Origin: Exophiala sp. HKRS030
Lineage: Eukaryota; Ascomycota; Eurotiomycetes; Chaetothyriales; Herpotrichiellaceae
Direction of reading: 5' to 3'
Assembly (NCBI GenBank): GCA_023897205.1
Contig: JAHWDD010000008.1
Location: 1,302,001 to 1,366,000 of the forward strand
DNA length: 64,000 bases
The position numbers and the translations under genes are program-made. Shown here piece after piece: positions 46,723-59,061 of this stretch (positions are counted from its first letter, which is position 1; the number at the start of each line of letters is the position of its first letter). The notes beneath the pieces were generated by a model. That model was not told the DNA's origin, ran no database searches, and worked only from the letters and a program-made list of their open reading frames with translations.

Positions 46723-48463
46723 ATGGCGCATCAAGGACAAGCCGCCGATTACTACAACAATCAGCAACAACAGTACGGATATCAACAGCCTGGCTATCAA
46801 CAATACGCTCCGCCCCCAGGGCCTCCCCAAGGCTACCAATCATACCCTCCCCCGAATGCCCATCCTCAGAACCACCAACAACAATATCAACCTCCCCAAC
46901 AGCCACCGCCTCAGCAGCAACAGCAAAAGTACGACCAGCCTCCGACGAACGGCGTACAGTTCAACGCTCCTCAAGATGAAAAGCAGACATTTCAAGACAC
47001 TTTCAAGATTCAAAAGCCCAAATACAATGACGTCTGGGCAGCTTTACTGGTGGGTCAAGACCTTTTACACAAACATGAAAGAATCTCAGGCTGACGATGA
47101 TCTATAGCTGATTGCGACCTTTTGCGGATTCGTGGCAGTCTCAGGACTTACACTCTATCGATACTCGAAATACCATCGCTTCAATGGTGGAGGCATCTAT
47201 GGCTCCAGCAATGATTTTTCTCTCAACACGAACACCATTATTCTTTTCGCATTCGTCCTTGCCGTGGGCTTCGTCGTCAGCTGGGCATATTTCCTTGCCG
47301 CTCGAGCCTTCACGAAACAGTTTGTCTGGCTTACTGGCATCCTCAACTGTGTCATGGCAGTCGGAACCGCCGTATACTATTTGTATCGGCATCTGTGGGG
47401 AGCTGGCATTATATTTGCCATTTTCGCCGTCTTCGCCATCATCTGTTTCATCAGCTGGATCCCACGCATTCCTTTCGCGGTGTGCATGCTCCAGCAGGGC
47501 ATGGACATCGCTCGGATGAAGCGTGTCCACGTATTCATGGTCAGCCTCATTGGTGGTATCGTGAGTGTTGCCTTCGCTGCATGGTTTTCGGTCACGCTGG
47601 TCGCCATCTACGTGTCATACGAGCCTAGCAACCCCGGCGCAAACCCGAATCCATCTTGCGCTGATGGCGGTTGTTCCAGTGGGAAAGTCATCGGCCTTGT
47701 CGTTTTTGTGACGTTCGCAGGATACTGGATCTCAGAGTTCCTCAAAAATCTCATTCACACTGTGGTTGCTGGTGTTTACGGAAGCTGGTATTTCTGTGCC
47801 GGAAAGCCTGGTGGGATTCCAAAGGGCGCCACCATGGGCGCTTTCAGACGAGCATCAACCTATTCCTTCGGCTCGATTTCATTTGGCAGTTTGATAGTGG
47901 CAATCATCAACATGCTTCGACAAGCTTGCAGCATCGCCCAGCAGCAGGAGGCGACGGACGGTAACATCATCGGCACCATCATGTTTTGCATTCTCGGCTG
48001 CATGATTAACATCCTCAACTGGCTGGTCGAGTTCATCAACAGATACGCCTTCTCCCACATCGCCCTGTACGGCAAGGCCTATATCCCAGCGGCCAAAGAC
48101 ACGTGGAAGATGATGAAAGACCGTGGAATTGATGCATTGGTCAACGATTGTCTTGTCGGGCCAGTCCTAACTATGGGTTCCATCTTCGTGGCATATCTAT
48201 GTGCGCTCTTGGCTTATCTCTATCTCGAGTTCACCAAGCCTGCTTACAACGATGGCCGGACGTTCACGCCCGTTATCATGGCCTTTGCCTTCCTCATCGG
48301 ACTGCAGATTTGCCAGACCTTCATGACCCCGATCGGATCAGGAGTCGACACTATTTTCGTTGCGATGGCTTGGGATCCGCAAGTGGCAATGACGGATCAT
48401 CCAGAATTTTACCAGCGCTTGGTGCATGTCTACCCACGAGTGCAGGATGTTATTCACGTTTGA
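46723..48463 (+). CDS. PNS1: PNS1/CTL-family transporter (choline-transporter-like)
   Basis: Plasma-membrane protein of the choline-transporter-like family; the yeast PNS1 substrate is not settled. Two exons, 46723-47049 and 47108-48463, give 560 aa (yeast 539). The first about 90 residues are Gln/Pro/Tyr-rich and cytosolic (QQQYGYQQPGYQQYAPPPG). KPKYNDVWAALL leads into about ten hydrophobic helices, including FVLAVGFVVSWAYFLAARAF and IVSVAFAAWFSVTLVAIY. Family blocks near the end are NRYAFSHIALYGKAYIPAAKDTW and the C-terminal DHPEFYQRLVHVYPRVQDV. The upstream in-frame TTG at 46708 is not used here. The intron is 58 nt with borders GTGGGT and TAG. Confidence 0.9.
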
Positions 48464-49257
48464 ACAGTTCGGATTTCACATGACGATCGCTGGATCATCG
48501 TTACGCTGTATTTCGGAATGCAGTCACTTGCGGCATCTATTGTTATTCCCAGTCCAACAAGGAGGAGCCTTCAGAGGCAGTCTTATCTAGTCATCCGGCA
48601 TTCGAGCCGACTTTGCCTAGGAGAATTAATCCTTTTTGCCTATACTCGCGTATCAGAATCATTCCAACATGTCAAGCGATATCTCTTCTACTGCATTAGA
48701 ACGAACTAACACGCCACAGCTCTTCGGTTATATGTTTTGCCATGCACGGCGTGCTGGAACCATACACTTATCTTCTTGGCCTTCCCAAAGTGGCAGCTCG
48801 TCAACCGTGTCTATCAATCACCATCCATGACGACTGGCACAGACAGGGGTCATGTAGTGACTATCAATGCAACTCCATGTTGCCCACCAATATTGTCGAT
48901 CTTTCACAATCTCCCCCCTCAGTCTAATCCATGTCAGTCTTTCTCATGAGCCAACATATTTTGACTTCAATGGGTGCATTCGGCAGTGTGAAGCGGTCTT
49001 CTCCTTTGGAAGTCAACTGTGTACCCAATTCGACCTTCTCAATTCGGACGTGATTGTCGCGATACCACCAGCCCCTCTAACAAGTCGCGGTACCTTAGGC
49101 CGGCTGATATGGCGGTCGCCTATGCTGGCGATGTTGCCGTCGAAAGACTATAAATATCTTTGAGAAGTCCGCTGAATGATTTTAGACGAACACCCCCTTC
49201 AACTCAACTCGCATTGTCTGTCGCTCACGGTTTCAACATAATTCACAGACTCGGGCC
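48464..49257. other. Spacer between PNS1 and the MFS gene
   Basis: No gene seen. The sequence near 49200-49257 reads as leader before the MFS start (GGGCCATGG). Confidence 0.5.
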
Positions 49258-51174
49258 ATGGACATCAACACGGAGAAAGCACTGCCCAAGGGGGTAGACC
49301 CGGAAAAGACCCCGGAAGAAGTCGATAGAAGCGGCAGTGTTGCAACTGATGCCTCTCTTGACCAGGCCCTGAACCAGCTTGATATTTCGTCCAAAGACGC
49401 AGATGAAGCATTCCTGTACCTGAAAGACCATCCCAATGCGGATGCGGTGCGTCAAGAGGCCATCGCAATACTGGCAGACCCGAAGGCGACGAAGCGACTC
49501 GTCCGCAAGATCGATTTCCAGATTGTCCCATGTATGATTGCGGTGTACTTTCTTCAATACTTGTGAGTGAACATGTCCACACGTGTCTCTGTCTCACGTG
49601 GACACTGTTGACGGACTGCCACAATAGGGACAAGACCACGATCTCGTATACCGCCGTGATGGGACTCCGTGAAGACACTCACCTACACGGTCAGGATTAT
49701 TCCAACATTGCAATGATGTTTGTAAGTCTTTGCTTCGCCTCGCGATGGTTGCATGTTTTATTTTTTGAGACCGTAGCATTGACCATTCATTGGCTTTTTG
49801 CAGTACGTTGGGTTCCTCGCGGCCGAGTTCCCGACCCAGTATTTGGCACAGCGCCTCAGTCGGCTGGGCAAGTATCTCGGCGCCAATGTCATGCTATGGG
49901 GTGTCGTGCTGGCCTCGATGGCCGCGTGCACGTCTTATGCCGGCCTGATGATCACCAGAGTCCTTCTCGGCATCTTTGAGGCTCCCGTGGCACCGATCTT
50001 GGTCCTGATCATCGCCATGTGGTACAAAAAGGGCGAGCAAGGCCGACGGGTCAGCTACTTTTACGTCTGCAACTCGGTCACTCAAATATTTGGAAGCGGT
50101 GTCGCCTACGGTGCCAGCTTCTCCAAGTCCAGTTTTGCCAGCTGGCGTATCTTTTTCTTGATCATTGGGCTGATGACCATCTTGCTGGGCCTTTTCGTCT
50201 TTATGTTCCTGCCCGACTCTCCGGTCAAGGCCGTTCGTTTCACCGACGCCGAAAAGATTGCGGCGCTGTTGCGGGTCAAGGAGAACCAGTCGGGCACACA
50301 GAATGCGACCCTCAAAAAGGCGCAGGTCATTGAGTCATTGAAGGATGTCCGGGTGTGGCTCGTTTTCATATCGGTCCTTCTGACATCGATTCCTAACGGT
50401 GAGTTTTCGATATCCCACCCCACGAGTTCGCTCCAGAACCACATGCACACATTGTTTTTGTGTGACCGAGTCGGGCTCACAATCCAACCGATTTTTTTGG
50501 TCGTCGGGCTTTTCCTTTTACTGACGTCGGACCAAAAAGGCGGCTTGTCCAACTTCTCTTCGATCCTCCTTACCACGTTCGGTTACAGTAGCCAACAGGC
50601 GCTGATCCTGAACATGCCGTCCGGCGCGGTTGGGATATTCGTCGTCCTGCTTTCCGGGTACCTGTCCGACCGATGGAACGACCGGTCACTGGTCATGCTG
50701 ATTTGTCTCATTCCGACCATCGTCGCGGCAGGTATGATGTACGGACTGGATCCGGACGGGATCCCCAAAAGCAAAGGCGCCTTGTTGTTTGCTTCGTACC
50801 TCAGTGGGACCTTTGGTGCGGCGTTTATGCTCCTCCTCGCGTGGAACGCCAGCAACATCGCCGGGCACAGCAAGAAGGTCACCTGTAACGCCTTGACACT
50901 TGTCGGCTTCTGCACCGGCAATATCTTGGGCACGCAGACCTTCCAACAGAGTGAGGCACCCGGATACAAGAGTGGGAAGATTGCCATCGTGGCCTGTTTG
51001 TCAGCACAAGTGCTTGTGTGTTTTGTGCTGAGGTACTGCAACGACCGACTGAACAAGAAGAACCAGCAGATCCTGGCGGGTATGAGCGAGGAAGAGAAAG
51101 CATTGGCGCGTGAGAAGCTGGCGTACAGCGACGAGACCGATTTACGCAATCCCTTTTTCGTGTACACTCACTGA
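49258..51174 (+). CDS. MFS permease, allantoate/anion:cation symporter (Dal5-like)
   Basis: Twelve-helix plasma-membrane symporter, probably for an organic anion such as allantoate, ureidosuccinate, a vitamin or a short peptide. Four exons, 49258-49562, 49628-49721, 49804-50398 and 50540-51174, give 542 aa. Family marks: RKIDFQIVPCMIAVYFLQYLDKT in the first helix, LREDTHLHGQDYSNIAM, the MFS signature RLSRLGKYLGANVMLWG, and GIFEAPVAPILVLIIAMWYKK. IPNGGLSNFSSILLTTFGY is formed across intron 3. That intron is 141 nt, a multiple of three, without a stop in frame, so retention would insert 47 residues; I take it as intron because the joined sequence restores the family block. Substrate unknown. 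Confidence 0.85.
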
Positions 51175-53494
51175 AGAAGAAAACATCCGCAGCGTGTGTA
51201 CGTACGTGTACGTGTACGCTCACCCTTGGGCCTAGATGGGATAAAAAATGGTCGTTGATGGGACGGACACTTTCTACTGTACACGTACGTCTACGCAACT
51301 GGTGGCCTTACAGCCTTGGGTCCTGGGGGGACTCGTATTCCATACCTAGGTACTCCGTACTATTGTAGGTGATGCCCGCTAAGCCACCACCAAGTGGTGA
51401 CAGCGCAGCCATTCCCCAAATACGACAAGGAAAAGGCGACGGTCTCGTAGCTGAATATATATGATGATCTGGAGGTATACGAACTCGAATCTCTTCGTAC
51501 GAAATACCAAGAACAGTACGGAGTACGGAGTAGCTGATTAGTAAATGGCTCGGCAACGAGATGGGTCTCATTTGGTTGTACAGGTGGCGTTCGCGTACGT
51601 ACGGAGGTACGTGAGCAAATAACCCAGGTAGGACTCCGTAGGTATACGAGCACTAAAGTATGTAAAGTCAGCAGAGGGGTTTGGGATCTCAAGAACTTGA
51701 CCATGCAGATCGAAACTAAATAAGTAGTTTCGTAAAGCAACGTCAAGTTTCTGCCATCTCTCTTGTAATCGTCGCTGTCGTTGATCTTGTATCTCTAAGC
51801 TCTACCATACTTCGTTCATGTCAAGAAACGATGTGACACGCACGCCTAAACTCAACTGACTGTGCGGATCTCACTTTGCTTCCCACTCGTCGGCTTTCAT
51901 CTGGCTGATCCCCGGACGGCGAGTTCTATGTAGGCTGAGCTGTCATCGATCAAACTGCGCCCCGAATTTGCGAGCTCGGAGTATCCGTTTTTGCCATCCG
52001 GAAGCAGCTTCACTGTTATGATCAAGGGGGGGCGTAAAAGGGATTTTACGAGGTTACCAGGATCGGATCACCGGGGATGTCTCCCAGGTACGATGGTTTG
52101 AAGCCCTGGAGCGTGCCTTTAATCAATTGTTGTATGGTTCTGGCCCCTGACCACACTCTTAAACGTCTGAGCCACCAAATCGAATCAATTCCGGCTTACT
52201 CCAGCGATTCCCAAACTTGACGTGCATTGTTATGAGATCACTCGGTCAAATGCCCCCGGACCCATTGAAATTGACATCGCATGTCAGATTCCTAACGGGC
52301 GGATAGCCACGGAGTGTCCATACACCGTTAAACGTATCATTCGCAAGCTTTGCAAAGTGAGTGAGCTCTACAGACGTACTTTCTGGGACTATGACCACAC
52401 TCGTCGGTGACAGGGTTACTTACGGAGTACCTCTGTCACTCTTAGCGTACAAGCCCTGGAGGATCATTTTGTACGAGTTGTCACTGTGAGATGTGCAGAT
52501 CTGAGACTTCCGGATCTCATTTGCCTCAGGACAATTCAAGCCAGAGTTTCAAAATCAAGGCAAAGCGTCTTCCCCAACCAGTCGGGTCCATCGATTCGAT
52601 GACTCCAAGGCAACTCCTAAGAACGGGCCCAATTGAGTCATACAACTCACTCCTCTCGCCTTCGCGTTCAACGCGACCAGAAGAGACGGTCAAAGGAGGA
52701 GGAGGCGGTGGTCACATGCTCCCAACCAAGGCTGTCGCCGCCACCGCCACCACCACACAGCAACGCACCATCACCATGTCACTTCCCACTCATACCATTC
52801 AGGATGCGACACGCCCAGACAACAAAACGTGGTACGCATGCACGTCGACCTGATCAAGTTTGGTTGGGTTCCCACTTGCGGGTTGATCAGGCGCCAGTCA
52901 TGGCTCCTTCGTCTTCTGTTTGGCCCATCTCCAGCATTCGGACCCTCGAGCAGGCCACAAGATCCAAAATTATATACAAGTACTGTACATCGCTAGTGCA
53001 CTCGACCCGTGAACGTGACTGGTCTCGGCTTGGAGCCTCCCTCCCTCTCTCTCTCTCTCCTCTCCTTCCTGTATCTGATCTTTCCTTGATTTGTCTCTCG
53101 AGCATTGGGTGGGCGCATGATCCCGGGCCCCCAATGATTCAAAAGATCTTTTGCTTTTCTGGGATCTTTTCTCGCTAAAGGTATCTACTCGGACCTATTA
53201 CACGACTCGACTCGAATACTTGGTGAGTCGATGCTTTCTCAGGCACACAGCCTTAGACTAAAGCACTGCATTGAGAGTTGACAGGCAACGCTACCCGCTT
53301 CAGCCTCCCTCCTTCTCAAGCCCCATCACATTGATCCCTGGCTCACTACATATACTACAATCACCCATTGATTGTACGGTTTCATTGCCTCCTTCCGCCC
53401 CGAGAATAACCTGACCCGTACCTGCTTTGTCTATTCCGCCATTGGCCCTTACGGGTCTCATTGAGAAAGAAGAAGAAGGAAACCGCCACCTTTC
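51175..53494. other. Long spacer dense in TACGGAGTA and TACCTAGGTA motifs
   Basis: 2.3 kb without a supported gene. It holds a fused TACCTAGGTACTCCGTA at 51343-51359, an overlapping pair of TACGGAGTA at 51517-51532 and a further copy at 52421-52429. GTAC-rich stretches (51197-51217, 51593-51613) are frequent. CT-rich leader-like sequence lies at 53035-53075 and 53290-53400. Confidence 0.6.
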
Positions 53495-54754
<1,260 letters not shown>

Positions 54755-55135
54755 GACGGGATTGGAGTGTGTCATGTGCAGAGTCGAATGCGGGATTTCT
54801 TTGACTGTTTTCTTTCTTACTTCTTATTTCTTTTCAGCGGCTACTTTCCCTGGCTGGAACGGGGGGTTACGGTACGGAAAGCAAGGGGAAACGGGATAGT
54901 TGAAGCTGACTACCCGGATACCTCGGACGTGTACTACAACGGACGTCCTCTCTTCTCATAAACTCATTTTCATTATCACGGCCGATTACGGGGTTATTGG
55001 GTTCTACATCGGTGTTTGGAAGATTATTGCGTTTCATCATCACTCCTCCACGATTTTTCCATATGTGAGTACGGAGTATGGAATGTATGTATGAATATTG
55101 TTGTTGTTTGCTGTTGTTATTGGTCTTTTGTCTGG

Positions 55136-55169
<34 letters not shown>

Positions 55170-56857
55170 CACCGCTCATGGAAGAATGTCAAGGATCAAG
55201 GCATAGGATGCCACTCCCCTTTTTGTCCTTTTTTCCTACAAAACAAAATATGAACTACACGAGAAGAGTCTACGCGGGTGGTATGGGTTATGGGATACAG
55301 GTTTGGACTGATTGGATAACAAGACAAGCGAATGAACTTGTGGGGGGGAAACGAGGCGAGGCTTGAAGAGTAACGGAGTTGTAACCGAAGATGGAAGACC
55401 GAGAAAGATCAAGAATCGAGACAGGCAGAAGTTCGTGTACGAGGACAATCGTATACGGATGCCTGTTTGGATGTCGCCACTCATTTTGATACACACCAAC
55501 CCCCCCTTGAGGAAGCAAGTATGTCACATGGCATTGCTGCCTGTCTCTTGGCTTTTTTGTTTCCTTTCTTGTTGAGGGTGGTTTGGGTATGTTTACGAGT
55601 ACAAGGTGGCTACGTGTCTACGTCCGTCCAGGGAGAGGAGTCACAAACCAGTGGGAGTAGGACTAGGATGGTTGGCTATTACTCTGGGATTTTGATATGG
55701 TGGCCTTGTGTTTTTAGGACGGCTGGATGGGATTGATTCCGAGGAGTTTGATGACGAACAAGACACAGAGATGAAGATTACGGCCGCGGAACACACTTGG
55801 GTATCTTTTCAACTGTACGTTATATGGGCGAGGGGTAAATTGACAATGGTGTTTTGGCGATGGCGGAGACGGGACTGACCTATACACTCCTTTTTTTTGA
55901 AATAAAAAACACAACTCTCCTTACGGTCTATGAGTTCAAAAAAACAAAAAACATTTTAGGAGGTGGTTCATTTGCGAATCGCCTCAAATTGGATTTCTAG
56001 TTTTGTCCTTCTACGTGATTCTTTTTCGCCTCTTTGGAACTCGGTTCGTACTCGTGTGAGGGTCGTTGCTGCGGCGGATGCGGCGGCGGCGACGGATGTG
56101 TACGGGAGTCAGACCGAGTACGTGTTCGCCACTTGTCGCGACAAAAGAAGTGTTGCCTAGAGTACGAATATTCTGTACATGTCCGTACGTACACGAACAA
56201 TTGAATCGAGGCAAACGGATTCCATCGCTTCTGCCTTGGGGGGGGATGGTTGGACCATTGTCGCCTCTTGCCTTTGTGTCCGCATCATTGTTTGGCCGAC
56301 CGGGTAATCAGTACGGAGGAGTATTTTCAATCCCGTCGAGAATATCGTCATGTGACCCTACCTGGCTACGGGGGGAGTGTAAAGTAGGGCTACTGATGCA
56401 TTGCAGTCATGTGACAGCCCTTGTACGGAGGAGTACAGACACGAACCCAAGCTACGGACTTTACGGGGGAGTACTCGAAACTTGGTTACGCTTCCAAGTC
56501 AGCCTTGCCGATTTCTTCACACAGCCTTGGTCCAATTATTCCATCTACCTACTCCGTACCATTCACCGTTTCCTTTCCCCCCCCCTTTCTTTCCTGAACC
56601 TCATCTCACGGGGCTACGGTCACGTACGACGTACTTTAACCGGTAGTACGGACAAGACATCCCAAAAACCAATACCTACTCAACCATGTACGGGGGGGTA
56701 AACTTTGTAGAACTCGTTCTCTCCTCATTATCTCAAGGAATTACCACTGCTGACTCGTAGAGCTTTGTTATGGAAATAACTTCTTTCTCATCCCTGCGTC
56801 TCTCTCTCTCTCTTGTGTGCGTGTGCGTGTGTGTTTTATTATTGAATATCCGTCATA
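54755..56857. other. Spacer with (TTG)11 and repeated GTACGG motifs
   Basis: 2.1 kb, no supported gene. It contains (TTG)11 at 55136-55169, TACGGAGTA copies at 55070-55078 and 56550-56558 and variants TACGGAGGAGTA near 56310 and 56425. Confidence 0.55.
55136..55169. repeat. (TTG)11 microsatellite
   Basis: Uninterrupted TTG repeat in non-coding DNA downstream of the C2H2 gene. Confidence 0.85.
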
Positions 56858-59061
56858 TCAATCATGCATCTTGATTTTACCGGCCACTTCAGGAAAAGTC
56901 TTCAAAAACACACCACCGACACTCCAATTGTCATAATCCGTCACATGTTCGACGAACCTCGGAGTCAAGACCCTCGCTCCGGTGACCGGACTCTGTTGCA
57001 CCGCGGCGTCCATGTCGTGATGCCAATTCACACTCCAATTACACTTGATCAAGGGGGTGAGCCAATCTCTCAATCGATGGATGGCGGCGTCTCGTACAGG
57101 AGCACTAAGATCCCCGCCCAAAAAGAAAAAGGAGAGTCAGTAATCAAACATGTCAAGTCGACACTCTCAATCAAAACTTTCCATAGGACAAGACAGATTC
57201 TCGATGATAAAAAACTTACAGTGGTATAGTCTCGATAGCACCAATATGTGGAATCATACATTGTGATGGTGTCGGTTTCACCATGTCTGGGACTTTGTGA
57301 TAATTCTCGGTTGTCGATACTAATAGCCACTGTTGTCATCGTCAGCAATGATTTCAAAAACGAACGAAGGAAGAAGAAAGAAATTCATCGTTGATTTCAA
57401 CCTCACCCCCTTCCAGAGACACAACAAAACTCACCCTCATCAAAAAGGTCAACATGTAAGCGGACCCCAACCTGGCATACACCTCCGTCTCATAACTTCG
57501 AGACACTTCACAAGCCCAAGAGGCACAATCAAACTTGTCCAGGTCGGTACGACTCCGAAAGAACAAATCGACAGGGACTTCGTCACCGGCACCCAAGACA
57601 TCCGACAATGGTACTCCCGAGCCCAACATCTCTCGGGCGCCTTGCAGGTAGTGAGTGTAGGTCCGACTCATGTACGAATCGTCCGGGACGATCAACGGCA
57701 ACACAAGGTGTCGAGGGATCCGAAGTCGCGTCGACTGATGATTTTCCCTCGCCACACTCAAGTCCCATCGATTCGGAGGCGCCGGGTCTGACATTTTTGT
57801 CGACGTCTCGACGAGTTCGAGGTAGGGTGCGTGAGGCGAAGGGTGGGCGACGGTAGAAAACATGGGGATATCGCTGTCGACGTGTGCCGGTTGAGGGAAA
57901 GATGGTCGTCGCATCATAAAAGGTTGTTGCTGTGGATGGAGGATATTTGGGTCAGGCCTCTTTGACGAAGGCCCGACTTCGGAAAAGCGACGCGTGTGCC
58001 GTGCTTCGACCGATTTTACCTGAGAGGAGGACTTCAGTGAGTATGTATGATTGTCACACATGCGATACAACACTGTGCTCGAATCCACAGGAGACGCCGT
58101 TTAAGATTGGCTGACATGACCATGGCAATATGCTTAAAAATGGGTAAAAGTGGAAACTTACCTCTGCCTTGCTGCTCTCGGGGAACGTTGTCGTCGTCGT
58201 TGGTGATCTCAATTGTAAAGCAGGGTGCCAAAGGGATCGCTCTGCCAGTCCGGCCGAACTAGAGGTGGATGTGACTCTCTCCAGTAAGCTTTTGGTCGAT
58301 GTCGTCGACCATGGCGACGAAGAACTCGCCTCCAGGGGTGTTGAGGATATGAGGCGACGCAACATTTCTTCGCCTTCGGATATGCTGCACGTCTTCAAAG
58401 CCATTAACAATGACCCAATTTCTGGCGACTCGGGTCTCGTCTTCAGTCTTTCCGTCACAGGGGGAATCGACTGCGGCGGTTCGATTTTCAAAACACCATT
58501 CATCATCTCCTCTTGCTTGATCGGTTGAATTGGAGCCGGAGCCGTCGATCCTCCATCGACGCTCATCGCGTCAGGCCCGACTCCGTCGTCTACTGTGGAC
58601 GGATTCGCAACGTCGTCCTGCGAGACCATGGTATGATCAGAGCCCGGATCATCACTTTCTCCTCGCAGGTACTGCTGAAGCGCGGTTGTGGCATTTTGGT
58701 TGCTGAGGTTACTCTGTATGATCTCGGACAGGATATCCAGACGAGGCGATGGCCCTTCTCGAACCGCGTCCATCAACTGGTAGAATGTCTCCTGGTACGA
58801 CTTGGACTCGTCGATGGTGCGCTGAAGAGCCGCTCGACGCCGCATGTCGAGAGAAAGGTCAATCACACATTCCGTCCCCATGTTCTCGCACAAGTTGCAC
58901 GGTGGCGGTCCTCCGGTGCATTTGGTCTTGCGTTTCTTGCAAGCCTCACACGCCGCCGAGATCCTTCCGCTCGTCTGTTTCTTCTTGCTGCTGGGTGCCG
59001 GCTTGGGAGGTAAAGCATCCTTGGCCGGCTTGATGGGCCTTGCTCTCGGCGGCGATGGCAT
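56858..59061 (-). CDS. Zn2Cys6 transcription factor, 613 aa
   Basis: Four exons on the minus strand, 59061-58162, 58019-57435, 57329-57220 and 57104-56858, all in phase. The start is the first true ATG (MPSPPRARP); the frame continues upstream only with a TTG. The binuclear cluster is Cys38, 41, 48, 55, 58 and 65 with a basic loop KKRKTKC, preceded by a Lys/Pro-rich basic stretch. Residues 80-110 form the usual dimer-type helix (LQRTIDESKSYQETF). The middle is Ser/Pro-rich. The C-terminal half resembles filamentous-fungal paralogues (YMLTFLMRWLLVSTTENYHKVPDM, then VRDAAIHRLRDWLTP and DYDNWSVGGVFLKTFPEV), a block I recall from uncharacterised regulators in Aspergillus. Target genes unknown. 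Confidence 0.82.
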
